A stretch of 62,978 nucleotides of DNA from Candidatus Methanoplasma glyptotermitis. GTDB lineage: Archaea; Thermoplasmatota; Thermoplasmata; Methanomassiliicoccales; Methanomethylophilaceae. The stretch is taken from positions 1 to 62,978 of the forward strand of contig JAIRYF010000007.1 in NCBI GenBank assembly GCA_031267895.1. Direction: 5' to 3'. The position numbers and the translations under genes were made by a program. Below, in pieces: positions 1 to 10,617 of this stretch; position 1 is the first letter of the stretch; the number at the start of each line of letters is the position of its first letter. The notes beneath the pieces are model-generated. The model was not told the origin of the DNA. It searched no databases and saw nothing but the letters and a program-made list of their open reading frames with translations.

Positions 1-158
1 ATAATTGTGCCGAACACATAGCTGGATGTAACCGAGAACTCGCCTGCTGTTACCTTACCGCTGAAAGAGACTCCTTCATCGGTAATGGGGTTGCCATAAA
101 ACAGAGCTTCCGTGATCAGATTGATGATACCGTCCGGCGTTATCTTAGCGGGTTGCAT
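1..158 (-). CDS. N-terminal part of an unknown protein, truncated by window start
   Basis: Reverse-strand ATG at 158 opens MQPAKITPDGIINLITEALFYGNPITDEGVSFSGKVTAGEFSVTSSYVFGTI, open to the edge. Confidence 0.45.
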   Translation of the reverse strand, partial: MQPAKITPDGIINLITEALFYGNPITDEGVSFSGKVTAGEFSVTSSYVFGTI

Positions 159-209
159 ATGTGGTGCCAGAGAGGTTGTATGTTGAGATATTCTTGGTCC
201 GAAGCAATC

Positions 210-242
210 GATTATATGATGATTATATGATGATTATATGAA
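210..242. repeat. 11-bp direct tandem repeat x3 (GATTATATGAT, GATTATATGAT, GATTATATGAA)
   Basis: Read directly; AT-rich and upstream of the reverse-strand ORF ending at 158. Confidence 0.7.
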
Positions 243-573
243 GATTGCCGGTATTGAAACCGAAGTGTACAGTTGAATATCAGTGTAAACTATGGCCGGA
301 CCGTCAGAGATCAGGCGTAAGTGTCAGACCTTGGATTCAAACCGTTGCATTGCTTCATTGCCGATGCAGAGATGTGATCTTTTCGTTCCGTGTGTTGTTT
401 ATCATGCCGATCTCCCCGTCAAAAACTATATTTTCGGTTTGACCGCGCTCGCAAGACATTCTTGGCGAGTCCGACCTGCAAAAATATTATGGGATCAATT
501 CTCTCATATAGCCTAAAGAAGGAGATGGTGTCGATCTAATACGGTTCTTTCGGGCTGGGAACGATTAATACGG

Positions 574-1389
574 ATGGAGCGATACCTTGGCATGGTTTCT
601 GGCGGAATTCATGCGATCAAGAGAAGCGACATAGGTGCGATCGTGAGGTTCATAAAGAATACTTTAAACAGATCGGGATGCAGCGGCCTGATTGTGGGGG
701 TAAGCGGCGGCCTTGATTCGGCGGTTACGCTGAAACTCTGCGCGGATGCCGTCGGTCCCAGGAGAGTCACGGCCATATTCATGCCGTCCGCAGTAACTCC
801 CTCTTCGGATTTTGATCTCACTTCGTCGCTCAGCCGGTCATGGGGGGTTGGGCATGAGACGATTGGGATACAGCCCGCGGCGGATGCATTTGCTGAAATA
901 CTGTCTTTGAGTGCGGACGATCACATCGGAATGGGAAACGTATTGTCAAGATGCAGGATGACGGTTCTGTACAGCAGGGCCAGAGAAATGAATTGCCTTG
1001 TTGTCGGAACATCCAACAGAAGCGAATGCATGATGGGATATTTCACGAAATTTGGTGACGGGGCATCGGATATGCTGCCTCTGGCAGATCTTTACAAAAC
1101 GCAGGTCCGTCAGATCGCGGAAATTATAGGCATTCCGCAGGAGATAATCGAAAAGGTGCCAACTGCGGGATTGTGGAATGGACAGACAGATGAGGGGGAG
1201 TTTGGGATAGCCTACCGTGATCTGGATATTGTGCTGAACGGAATAGATAAGGGTAAGTCAGACGGAGAAATAGCAGAGGAGACCGGGACGTGTATCGCAA
1301 AAGTGTCCGAGGTGAGGGAATGGGTCGGAAAGACGGAACACAAAAGACTGCCTGCTCCGCATCCGGACATAACCTTAAGCGATCCGTGA
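574..1389 (+). CDS. nadE: NAD+ synthase (NadE, N-type ATP pyrophosphatase)
   Basis: GVSGGLDSAVTLKLC PP-loop and VVGTSNRSECMMGYFTKFGDGASDMLPLADLYKTQVR. Confidence 0.94.
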   Translation: MERYLGMVSGGIHAIKRSDIGAIVRFIKNTLNRSGCSGLIVGVSGGLDSAVTLKLCADAVGPRRVTAIFMPSAVTPSSDFDLTSSLSRSWGVGHETIGIQPAADAFAEILSLSADDHIGMGNVLSRCRMTVLYSRAREMNCLVVGTSNRSECMMGYFTKFGDGASDMLPLADLYKTQVRQIAEIIGIPQEIIEKVPTAGLWNGQTDEGEFGIAYRDLDIVLNGIDKGKSDGEIAEETGTCIAKVSEVREWVGKTEHKRLPAPHPDITLSDP

Positions 1390-1431
1390 CATTAGAAAAT
1401 TTTATTAGTAACATAGTAATGCCATGGCTGA

Positions 1432-1504
1432 GCTCCTATAGTGTAGCGGCCAATCATGAAGCCCTCTCGAGGCTTCGACTCGGGTTCAAATCCCGATGGG
1501 AGCA
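1432..1504 (+). tRNA. tRNA-Glu (anticodon CTC)
   Basis: Acceptor GCTCCTA/TGGGAGC, anticodon stem AAGCC/GGCTT with loop CTCTCGA, T arm TCGGG-TTCAAAT-CCCGA. Confidence 0.92.
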
Positions 1505-1989
1505 CTCTTATCATTACCCAGATCATCCCTCCTGCCTTCGCCATCGGCCTCAGATTCAAATATTCCATTAAAAGTTGGTCCGCGTACCTGAAATTACTAT
1601 CATCTCCGTAAATGTTCGCGCAGCATCCGCTGCCGATTTGCTGTTTTCCCCGCTGTTTTACCGTACCTTGACCCTCGTGCGTTTACTTTCCGGACCGTTA
1701 TCTTATTGACTGTGTTTATTCGCAAACCGTGAAGAACCTTTCCGCGTCCGATGCTGCTGAGTATTGTGCAATCTTCTGTCCGTCCGGTACAGGCTGCGCC
1801 GGAACAGGGCAATAATAGAATCTCTCATTCCGCCGGTATGCACGCTCATATCACAATGTGTCACGGGGAACTTTTTCGTTGAGGACCTATAAATACAGAG
1901 GCAGAACCGAACAAGACCTTTATGGGTCGGATTTGAGAAATTCCAACAGCAGAACTTGCGCTGATTCCCGCGTTGTTTTCATCCGTATT

Positions 1990-2808
1990 TTACCGATACT
2001 GTCGGGTCAGAATAAGATCTTCATACCCGGCTCGGTCCTCATCGGACAATGGTTCGTTCATGCTGCCGGTTCGGTACCCCAAGAGGTCGAGCGCAACATA
2101 TGAGAATCCGATTTTTCTGATTTCTGAGTGGATTTTCTTTCGAATGGAGGGATCCGCCATAAGTCCGAAACCCGTCTCGTTGGTTTCGATGCGGGCGATA
2201 TCGCCGTGATATCGCACACGCACTTGTGTGAAACCCAAATCCAATAACAGCTGTTCCGCTCTGTCAATCATGTCCAAACGCTGCGGTGTGATCTCCGTTC
2301 CGTACGGAAAGCGGGACGCGAGGCACGCGAACGATTGTTTGTTCCATGTCGGCAGACCGATCTCCTTGGAAAGCTGCCTTATCTCTGCTTTGGACAGCCG
2401 GGCGTATCTCAGCGGACTCTTCACTCCCTGTTCCTCAACGGCGATCATCCCAGGCCTGTAATCGCCTTCGTCATCCGTGTTTGAACCTTCCGCAACATAC
2501 GCAACACCGTACTGTCCGGCAACGGTTCTGATCTTGGCGAATAATTCGCTCTTGCACAGATAGCACCGGTCCGCGGTATTTTTCGAGAATCCCTCGATTC
2601 CCAATTCCTCGGAATCGCAGATTATGTGTGTTATATTCTCGCGCCTGCAGAATGCTGCGGCATCATCCAGCTCCCGTTTGGGAAAGGAGAGAGATCTTGC
2701 CGTGACGGCGATCGCATCGCAGCCCAGAACATCATGTGCCGCCCTAAGCAGAAAGGTCGAATCGACTCCGCCCGAGAAGGCAACGGCGACGCTGCCCAAC
2801 TCTGCCAA
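1990..2808 (-). CDS. larE: LarE-like ATP-dependent sacrificial sulfur transferase (start approximate)
   Basis: VAFSGGVDSTFLLRAAHDVLG PP-loop, adjacent to larC and larB. Confidence 0.88.
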   Translation of the reverse strand: MAELGSVAVAFSGGVDSTFLLRAAHDVLGCDAIAVTARSLSFPKRELDDAAAFCRRENITHIICDSEELGIEGFSKNTADRCYLCKSELFAKIRTVAGQYGVAYVAEGSNTDDEGDYRPGMIAVEEQGVKSPLRYARLSKAEIRQLSKEIGLPTWNKQSFACLASRFPYGTEITPQRLDMIDRAEQLLLDLGFTQVRVRYHGDIARIETNETGFGLMADPSIRKKIHSEIRKIGFSYVALDLLGYRTGSMNEPLSDEDRAGYEDLILTRQYR

Positions 2809-2849
2809 ATAGTCTCTGAGGCGGTCGTATTTCTCTGCGGCTGTCAGTG

Positions 2850-4079
2850 TTATCCCTCTCTTTTGTCCGTTTCGGATCGTATTATGCGTTCCACTTCATC
2901 GATCGGAATGCCGTGAGCGGCTGCCAGTTTCGCCATGTCTTCGTATTCCGGTTTTGTTTTCTTTATTCCGTATCCGATTCCCGTCTTCACCCGGACCTCC
3001 CCTAAGGATGTCTGTTCAGTACGCACCGTGCGGTCAAGTGTATATCTTCCGAGGATACTTTTCCTTACGCCGAAAGTAGTTGTATGCCGCATGATCAGTG
3101 CCGCAAACTTATCTGAATCATGCGGGTCGCAGATGCAGGTCAGCAGAATCCCCGGACGGTCCCTTTTCATATCTGCGGCACATGTGAATACATCATGTGC
3201 CCCCTCATTCATCAGCATCCGGCGGGCAAACCCCAATGCTTCCCCGGTCATATCGTCCACATTGCATTCCAGCACCGTAACATATCCGTTGATGCCTTCC
3301 TCGGCATCCGCTGTTTCTCCGAAAAATGCACGCACGCAGTTTGCGTACTCAAAATCATGTTTTCCCATGCCGTAACCGATTTTTTCCACTCTCATTTCCG
3401 GAATGGGGCCGAATTCTTCCGCGAAGTGCGCAAGGAGTGCCGCACCGGTCGGTGTGCACAGTTCGCCCGCGGTGTTCCCTCCGCGGGAAATCGCTCCTCG
3501 GAGGATGTATGCGGTCGCGGGTGCTGGTATGGGCAGCATTCCGTGGGCGCAGCGTACGAAGCCGCTGCCGACACACACAGGAGAGACAACGATCCGCATG
3601 GGGCCGAGTCTGTCGATCAGCAGACAGACTCCGACGATATCGGCAATCGCATCAAGGTCTCCAACCTCGTGGAAGTGTATTTTATCTACGGGGCACCCGT
3701 GAACGTGGGCCTCCGCTTCCGCGATGATCTGGTATACGGACAGAGCATGTTCCCTGACGGAAACCGGTATGGAAAGGGAAAATAATACGTCTTCTACATC
3801 ATGAATGCCGTGACTGCGTCCGCAGATGTCTTCGTGCCGGTGACCTGCCGTGTCTCTGTCGGCATCCGACTCATCCTGTACTCCGCTGACAGTCACGCGG
3901 ACGTGTGTGCCTTTTATCCCGCACTTCACCGACGGCTCCGTACTGATCAGGGTGTCCCTGAGTCCGATACTGTTTATCTGCCGGAGAAAATCTTTCCTGT
4001 CTTCGGTAAGTTCGATCAGTGCTGCCATAATCATGTCTCCGGCCGCGCCCATGTTACATTCGATATAGAGCGTTTTCAT
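2850..4079 (-). CDS. larC: LarC, nickel pincer cofactor biosynthesis protein
   Basis: MKTLYIECNMGAAGDMIMAALIEL; VHFHEVG-type motif (KIHFHEVGDLDAIADIVG). The 528-aa ORF overextends; ATG at 4079 overlaps the larB stop. Confidence 0.92.
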   Translation of the reverse strand: MKTLYIECNMGAAGDMIMAALIELTEDRKDFLRQINSIGLRDTLISTEPSVKCGIKGTHVRVTVSGVQDESDADRDTAGHRHEDICGRSHGIHDVEDVLFSLSIPVSVREHALSVYQIIAEAEAHVHGCPVDKIHFHEVGDLDAIADIVGVCLLIDRLGPMRIVVSPVCVGSGFVRCAHGMLPIPAPATAYILRGAISRGGNTAGELCTPTGAALLAHFAEEFGPIPEMRVEKIGYGMGKHDFEYANCVRAFFGETADAEEGINGYVTVLECNVDDMTGEALGFARRMLMNEGAHDVFTCAADMKRDRPGILLTCICDPHDSDKFAALIMRHTTTFGVRKSILGRYTLDRTVRTEQTSLGEVRVKTGIGYGIKKTKPEYEDMAKLAAAHGIPIDEVERIIRSETDKREG

Positions 4080-4846
4080 GCGGCCCCGTCCATCTGGTTG
4101 ATGCGGCTGGCCAGGATACCTGCCCCGAATCCATTGTCTATGTTGACCACCGATACGCCGCAGGCACAGGTGTTCAGCATCGAAAGCAATGCGGAAAGTC
4201 CTCCGAAGTTCGCGCCGTATCCGATGCTTGTCGGTACCGCGATTACGGGACAGCTTACAAGACCTCCTATTACGCCGGCAAGTGCTCCTTCCATCCCTGC
4301 TACCGCTACAATCACTCTTGCGGATGTCAGTTCTTCCATATGCGCCAGCAGACGGTGCAGACCCGCCACGCCCACATCGTATATCCGAACGACATTGTTT
4401 CCCAGCGTCTCCGCCGTCAGTGCGGTTTCTTCGCAAACGGCCATATCGCTCGTGCCGCCGCTGGCAACGACGATATTGCCAACCCTGGCAGCCCGTCCCG
4501 GAAATGCTATACCGAGACGCGGTATCGGGTGGTACTCGAGAATTATGCCCATTTCTGCAATCAAATCGGCCGTCTCTCCGGAAATACGTGTGATCAATAC
4601 ATTATGCGCACCGTGCTCCCGCATGCTCGAAAGTATGCCGGCGATCTGTTCCGGCGTCTTGTCCTGCCCGTATATGACCTCCCCGATACCCTGCCTGAGA
4701 GTGCGGTGATGATCGATCTTAGCATACCCCAGATCTTCGAAGGGTTCGAATCGGAGTCTCTCGAGTGCGGTATCGGCGGAAACGGCACCCGACTCCACCT
4801 GCCGTAAAATGGCGAGGATCTCGTCTCTCTTCGAAGGATTATTCAT
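4076..4846 (-). CDS. larB: LarB, nickel pincer cofactor biosynthesis (AIR carboxylase-like)
   Basis: VASGGTSDMAVCEETALTAETLG...VYDVGVAGLHRLL, GMEGALAGVIGGLV; ATG at 4846. Confidence 0.92.
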   Translation of the reverse strand: MNNPSKRDEILAILRQVESGAVSADTALERLRFEPFEDLGYAKIDHHRTLRQGIGEVIYGQDKTPEQIAGILSSMREHGAHNVLITRISGETADLIAEMGIILEYHPIPRLGIAFPGRAARVGNIVVASGGTSDMAVCEETALTAETLGNNVVRIYDVGVAGLHRLLAHMEELTSARVIVAVAGMEGALAGVIGGLVSCPVIAVPTSIGYGANFGGLSALLSMLNTCACGVSVVNIDNGFGAGILASRINQMDGAA

Positions 4847-5180
4847 TTTTCTTCCCCCATGCGGTGCTGTGGCAGTACCGAATGAGAGAACGTGGTTTTG
4901 ATACTTCCTATGCGGGGCGGGTTCTTCGGAATGTGCGAGATGAGAACGTGCAGTCCGGGTCAAGTCGCGAAACCGAATTCGGCGGGGGCACATTATGTTC
5001 CCTGAATCCGGCGGAATTTCGGTGCGCACACACAGCCTGCCGGCTTTTCGATCTGATGGAAGATGGGCCGGACGCAGAGACGGTGAAGAATCCGGTCTGC
5101 GGCTGCCGTTGAGAGGACTGCACGGCAGACCGCATGGTTCCGGAGACACAGGCACAGAGGGCCTGCAAAGTCACCGGAGG

Positions 5181-5750
5181 TCATCCCAGGGGAAGTAGGG
5201 TCCTTCCGTGCTGTTCGTTCAGGATCTCTCCGAATGCGGTGTACATGGCCGCACCCCCGCATATGGTCCCTATGGCTCCCGCAACATATGCTATTTCGGG
5301 AATTCCGGTCAGGTCCTTGACGGCAACAACGAAGAACAGCAAGGTCAGAGTCAGGAACACAGACTGTGTCGCGCGCGTGCCCTTCAGAGTCCCTACGAAA
5401 AGGAACAGAGTAAGCACGCCCCACACTGCGAAATATGTTCCCAGAGATACGCTGTCTGCTGCCGCACCGGGTATCATTCCGGTGTTGATCAGTACGAATG
5501 TGAGCCAAAAGAACCCATATGACGTAAACGCAGTTGCTCCGAATGTGTTTCCTCTTCTGAATTCGAATATTCCGGCTATTATCTGAGCGGTTCCGCCGTA
5601 GAGTATCCCCATAGAAAGGACTGCGGAGTCCAGCCCGAACAGCCCCAGGTTGTGGAGTGACAGCAAGACCGTGGTCATTCCGAATGCCAGCAGGCCGAGG
5701 CCCGCCGGGTTGGCGATGCCTCCTGCAGATGATGATCCGTTATCAGCCAT
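5181..5750 (-). CDS. GPR1/FUN34/YaaH family acetate uptake transporter
   Basis: NPAGLGLLAFGMTTVLLSLHN...AQIIAGIFEFRRGNTFGATAFTSYGFFW. Confidence 0.9.
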   Translation of the reverse strand: MADNGSSSAGGIANPAGLGLLAFGMTTVLLSLHNLGLFGLDSAVLSMGILYGGTAQIIAGIFEFRRGNTFGATAFTSYGFFWLTFVLINTGMIPGAAADSVSLGTYFAVWGVLTLFLFVGTLKGTRATQSVFLTLTLLFFVVAVKDLTGIPEIAYVAGAIGTICGGAAMYTAFGEILNEQHGRTLLPLG

Positions 5751-5831
5751 AACTGTCAGATTTGTTCGTTGTTTATAAATCTGTACGCATAAGCATACGT
5801 CGAATGCCGAAATAAAATCGGAAAGGGAGAT

Positions 5832-6617
5832 TCAGTGGGAGTGTGTATGCTGTCCGAGGAGCAATGTTATGCAGACAACCGCTGCCAGCCCGAGTATCAT
5901 AAGAGCAAGAGATTTGATACCTATATCCTTCCTGTGGAATGCTTCAGGTATCATGTGCAGCATGGTGACGAACATGAACACTCCGGCGGAGAATGCGAAC
6001 GCAAGCCCCGCGATATCACTCTCCACTTCTCCGAGTATGAAGTACGAAACCAAAGCCGCAACGGGGGTCATGAGGCAGAATGCCGTAAGGTATACCACGG
6101 ATTTTTTTCTGTTGCCTGTAAGCAGGAACGTTGAGGACAGAGACAGCACCTCGACCGCCTTGTGGAGACACATTGATGCGAGCACCGCGAGTCCGACGGT
6201 CTCCCCGATAAGGAAGGCCGCCGCGATCGCCAGGCCGTCGAAGCAGGCGTGTACCGAAAGACCGATGAATGCGCTGAAAGAGGTTATTTCATGTGAGTGG
6301 TGATCAGTGCACTCTTCGCAGCTGCATTCGGATTTTCTGAGGTGTTTAAACAGAAAATCAGCCATGAACATAACCAAGAAGCCGCCGAGCACGAGATACA
6401 TTACGTATGTCTCGTCAAAACCGCCGTGTTCGCTCTCATGTATCGCCTCCGGGAGGAGCACCAAAAGCAGTATCCCCAGGAAGACTCCTGCACTGAAAGA
6501 TATCATCAGATGTATCTGCCTGTCCGAGGCCTTTGCCGCCATTGGCAGGTACGCTCCGGCGGCGGATACGGCAAGCAGGATGAATATGCATATCAGAAAT
6601 GATATGGTTGCGTCCAT
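5832..6617 (-). CDS. ZIP family metal transporter
   Basis: Polytopic; SVHACFDGLAIAAAF and CLHKAVEVLSLSS metal-site helices, His-rich loop. Confidence 0.87.
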   Translation of the reverse strand: MDATISFLICIFILLAVSAAGAYLPMAAKASDRQIHLMISFSAGVFLGILLLVLLPEAIHESEHGGFDETYVMYLVLGGFLVMFMADFLFKHLRKSECSCEECTDHHSHEITSFSAFIGLSVHACFDGLAIAAAFLIGETVGLAVLASMCLHKAVEVLSLSSTFLLTGNRKKSVVYLTAFCLMTPVAALVSYFILGEVESDIAGLAFAFSAGVFMFVTMLHMIPEAFHRKDIGIKSLALMILGLAAVVCITLLLGQHTHSH

Positions 6618-6662
6618 GCGGAACCATTACTGGATCTTTATTAAAGCGTTATTGTTAAATTA

Positions 6663-6847
6663 TTAACATAGCCTCTATTATTGATGTATTGTTAACAATT
6701 GAAAAAAAGTGCGAGTACGCAGCAGTCATATCTGCCGGAGTGTTTCTTGTCTGTATTGCAATCGTATGGATATCTCTGTTCCTCTTTAAACGCAGGAAAG
6801 ATGACTGGGAAGAAAACAACGCTGACCTCCGTACCATCAGAACATAA
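6663..6847 (+). pseudogene. Orphan C-terminal membrane anchor of a BspA-like surface protein (remnant)
   Basis: EYAAVISAGVFLVCIAIVWISLFLFKRRKDDWEENNADLRTIRT* resembles the C-term of the 10.6-12.8 kb LRR protein (LIIAVLLVCVLAIGIILFFLKRRKDDEEEDGR). Confidence 0.5.
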
Positions 6848-6854
6848 ACAAAGA

Positions 6855-6882
6855 AGAGACCGCCGAACCCTCGGCGGTCTCT
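6855..6882 (+). terminator. 12-bp hairpin AGAGACCGCCGA-ACCC-TCGGCGGTCTCT followed by T-rich DNA
   Basis: Perfect inverted repeat. Confidence 0.6.
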
Positions 6883-7245
6883 ATTACTTTCAACTCTTTC
6901 CTCTTTCCAACTTTTTCAATTTCTCTGTCTTTCTCTTCGCTTTTCTTCCTTCTTTAGGCATTTCCTGCGTTTTCCTCGCGCACCTGTATTTCCAAATCCG
7001 GAAATACCTTCCTCCTGAAAACGCTGATTTGCCCACGGATGTACGAACCATGTCTTTGCCGACCCTGTACATTTGGACACTATGCATTTGGGGATTGATT
7101 TCGGCTGAACGGTTGATTGTATTGGATTCTTGCTGTGTATGTATACGGTTTACGGATACAGGACGGATCGCAATTACATTTTCTGAAGTGGTGCAGATAT
7201 GAGGATGCGGATTGAATTTTATATCGGCAGATCGGTGACGGAGAT

Positions 7246-7788
7246 ATGTCAGAATCTGCGGTCAGATCCCTTGGATGCGATACTCTGTCCGAGATCTATC
7301 TTGCGGGAGGCTGCTTCTGGGGTCTTGAGAAGGTATTTTCGTGTATCAAAGGTGTCGCCGATACCGAATGCGGGTACGCAAACGGAAATAATCTGATAAT
7401 GCCGGATTACATGACTGTCTGTTCAGGCAGGTTCGGATACTGCGAAGCGGTCCGCGTATGCTATGATCGCGAAGTCATGAGTCTTGAACGCATTTTGGAC
7501 GCGTTTTTTATGATTATAGATCCGACACTGCTCAACCGTCAGGGGAATGACCGCGGCATACAGTACAGAACAGGCATCTACTGGACAGACGAAGTGTCCG
7601 GAAACATCGTAATGCACTGTGTCGCGAAAGAGAAGAGAAAACACAGCGAGTTCTACACGGAGGCAGGCCCTCTGGAGAACTTCTTCCCCGCAGAAGACTG
7701 CCATCAGAAGTATTTGGACAGGAATCCGAATGGATACTGTCACATCCCGTCCGAGGAGATCGAGTTCATACGCAGGACATTCCCGTAA
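7246..7788 (+). CDS. msrA: Peptide-methionine (S)-S-oxide reductase
   Basis: IYLAGGCFWGLEKVFSCIKGVADTECGYANG catalytic GCFWG motif. Confidence 0.94.
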   Translation: MSESAVRSLGCDTLSEIYLAGGCFWGLEKVFSCIKGVADTECGYANGNNLIMPDYMTVCSGRFGYCEAVRVCYDREVMSLERILDAFFMIIDPTLLNRQGNDRGIQYRTGIYWTDEVSGNIVMHCVAKEKRKHSEFYTEAGPLENFFPAEDCHQKYLDRNPNGYCHIPSEEIEFIRRTFP

Positions 7789-7872
7789 CGGTTCGGATCA
7801 CCGACATCAACTGCCGGTAAGTGTCTGATTCAGAGCATAAGTGTTATTACCGGATGATCTGATCGGTGTGCC

Positions 7873-8787
7873 ATGGCAAAAAGAGATCTGATATCAGTAC
7901 TGGATATGAAGGACGAATGGCCGGACCTCGTCGACCTGTCCATCAAACTCAAAAGAGAACGCGGCAGTCATAATGCGCCGCTTGAAGGAAAGACGCTCAT
8001 CATGATGTTCGAGAAGCCTAGCACCAGAACAAGGATCTCTTTCGATGTGGCCATAACCGAACTCGGAGGGCATGCTCTGTACATAGATGTGTCCAAGATG
8101 CAGATGGGTCACGGGGAAACCGTTGAGGACACGGCAAAAGTCATGAGCCGGTTCGCTCACGGCATAATGTACCGCGCCTACGACTACAAGATGATGGACA
8201 GGATCGGAGAGGTGGCGACTATACCAGTCATAAGCGGTCTCGATAACCTGGAACATCCGTGCCAGGCCCTCGCGGACATGGTCACGATAAAGGAGAAAAA
8301 AGGCTCTTTCCGCGGCAGGAAACTGGTTTATCTGGGAGACGGCAACAACGTGTGCAATTCCCTTCTTTATGCGAGTGCGATAATGGGTCTGGATATGATA
8401 GCATGCTGTCCTGCAACAAGGATGCCGAATGCGGAGATAATGCTGGGTGCCGCACGCATCGCCGATGCCAATGGAAGCAGGATAATCGCATCTCACGATC
8501 CGTCGGAGGCTTGTAAGGATGCCGATATACTCTACACGGATACGTGGATATCGATGGGCGACGATACTTCCGAGGAGAAGGCAATGAAACTCTTCAAAAT
8601 GTACCAGATAAACTCCGAACTTCTGTCGATAGCGAAGAAGGACTGCGTTGTGATGCACTGTCTTCCCGCCCACAGAGGACAGGAGATATCAGCAGAGGTC
8701 ATGGACGGTCCGCAGAGTATAGTCTTCGATCAGGCGGAGAACCGTCTGCATGCCCAGAAGGCTGTTCTGTATACTCTTCTCAGATGA
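7873..8787 (+). CDS. argF: Ornithine carbamoyltransferase
   Basis: FEKPSTRTRISFDVAITELGG, YRAYDY, DNLEHPCQALADM, HCLPAHRGQEISAEVMDG. Confidence 0.96.
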   Translation: MAKRDLISVLDMKDEWPDLVDLSIKLKRERGSHNAPLEGKTLIMMFEKPSTRTRISFDVAITELGGHALYIDVSKMQMGHGETVEDTAKVMSRFAHGIMYRAYDYKMMDRIGEVATIPVISGLDNLEHPCQALADMVTIKEKKGSFRGRKLVYLGDGNNVCNSLLYASAIMGLDMIACCPATRMPNAEIMLGAARIADANGSRIIASHDPSEACKDADILYTDTWISMGDDTSEEKAMKLFKMYQINSELLSIAKKDCVVMHCLPAHRGQEISAEVMDGPQSIVFDQAENRLHAQKAVLYTLLR

Positions 8788-10195
8788 TCTGAGAAGAAAC
8801 GAGATCCTCCGCGATATCTAGGAACTCCTCTTCTTTGCCGCCGGGTATCGTGGCTCCGGCGGCAATACTGTGGCCTCCGCCGTGGCCCCCGACCCTCTCC
8901 GAGGCTGTCTTCATTACGAATGAGAGGTCAAGACCGCGGTCGGTAAGGGTGCGTGCGGCTCTGGCAGACACTTTCACGCCGTCGTCAGCCTCTGCAAATG
9001 CAAATATAGGAAGTTCTTTTCTGGCATCTCCAGAGTTCAGAAGTATTCCGGCGACTATACCGACAACAGTCTCCCGAATTTCCGGACCCGCGTCGAAATA
9101 CTGTACGAATCTCCGCTCCCTCAGGAGACGGTTTTCTTTCACGTAACCGATAGCGGCAGAGATATTCCGTCTGTGATCCGAACGGTTCTTTTCGGCATCA
9201 TCCAGTGCGGTCAGGTCTCCCATGCATATTTTGAGGCCTGTAGCGGCGTCATCATATCTTCCGCACGAGTTCAGAACGGTCGCGAACTCTTTTGCATCTC
9301 TGAGTCCCGTGCTGCGGCCGAATTTTGTTATGGTATAGACTTCTCCGAACAGCCTTTTTCTCGAATCCGGGTCGCTGACCATAGACAGCAATCTATCAGA
9401 AGCGGTTTTTCTCTCGTCTGCGGTAAGATCGCTCCATGTTCTGATCCTGCCGCCGTCTCTGAGAGGTATGTTCAATTCGGAAAAAAACGCATTGCTCCCG
9501 GAACTGCTGTCGCTTATCCCGGGTACACAGGGATCATTGCCATACTGCAGGAACTGAACGAGGGATCTGCAGTCTCTTCCGAAGAACCTTATGTCTTCCT
9601 CTGCAGTAACATCACCTGCGGATACCGCTTCCTCCAATATGGCTCTGTTGTAACTTACGAGTCTCGATTCTCCGGCATCCTGAATATCGCCGATCGCACC
9701 GATGACCGCAAGGAAAGCCAGATCGGTATTCTTCGGATCTATCGTTTTCGACAGAAGATACGTCATACCGGCACCCGAAACCTCATACGATCCGGATATG
9801 CCGTATGTATGGGGGTTGAGGTGGCATATATCATGAAAATCTTCGAGGAACGTCTGTTTGTTCCTCCATTTCGTATCGGGAACGTGATGATCCGTAATGA
9901 CTATACCGGATCTTTTGAACTCGGAAAGATAGGCACTCCCCAAATCGCATATCCAAACAGCATCTTCCCCTGATCCGTTGACTTTGGCGATGGTATCTTC
10001 GGTGATCTTCTTTTCGAATACCATAGTGAACTTCTTGCCGAGCCTTTCCAGCGTGGATGACGCAATGCCTCCCGACGCGATGCCGTCGGCATCTATGTGG
10101 GTTATGACAAGGACGCTGTCCGCCGATTTTATCATCGCCGAGGCTTTACTCAGGTCCTTCAGCAGCCTGTCGCAGAAAACGGTGCACTCATCCAT
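8780..10195 (-). CDS. DHH-family phosphoesterase (RecJ-like)
   Basis: VITHIDADGIASGGI, DLGS, ITDHHVP; C-terminal GGHGGGHSIAAGATIP DHHA1 motif. Confidence 0.92.
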   Translation of the reverse strand: MDECTVFCDRLLKDLSKASAMIKSADSVLVITHIDADGIASGGIASSTLERLGKKFTMVFEKKITEDTIAKVNGSGEDAVWICDLGSAYLSEFKRSGIVITDHHVPDTKWRNKQTFLEDFHDICHLNPHTYGISGSYEVSGAGMTYLLSKTIDPKNTDLAFLAVIGAIGDIQDAGESRLVSYNRAILEEAVSAGDVTAEEDIRFFGRDCRSLVQFLQYGNDPCVPGISDSSSGSNAFFSELNIPLRDGGRIRTWSDLTADERKTASDRLLSMVSDPDSRKRLFGEVYTITKFGRSTGLRDAKEFATVLNSCGRYDDAATGLKICMGDLTALDDAEKNRSDHRRNISAAIGYVKENRLLRERRFVQYFDAGPEIRETVVGIVAGILLNSGDARKELPIFAFAEADDGVKVSARAARTLTDRGLDLSFVMKTASERVGGHGGGHSIAAGATIPGGKEEEFLDIAEDLVSSQII

Positions 10196-10617
10196 TTGTG
10201 TTTTACCGGACAGGCATCGCAAAACAATTGGAAATAACTATTGCGGAGAACACCGCCGTGTACGGCGGCAGTCTCTGCTGTTTTTGAACCGAACCGCGTT
10301 CTGCTGCCGAGACCGCTGCTGCAGACAGAATCTGCACCAGTAAGACCGCAGCCATCAGAAACCCAACACATATGTACAGATTACTCTGTGTTTTATGGTG
10401 ACAGGTGCAACCGCCCCGTACAATTCGTCGTATAGGTTTGTTTTGCGCAACCGATCAACTCATATAGCCATATCCGCAAAAGAATCTGCAATGATTGTAC
10501 GGATCAGGTTCTCTTTGAAAGAGGACCTATGAATATATATACAACATATGCCGGTGCGCGGTATATTGTCGCATACCTCATGAAGGCAGCGCATTAAAAC
10601 GAGAAGGTGTGAAACTT

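Noticed and set aside
1600-1812. Minus-strand basic ORF between tRNA-Glu and larE
   Set aside because: No recognisable family, weak start context; not supportable from sequence alone.
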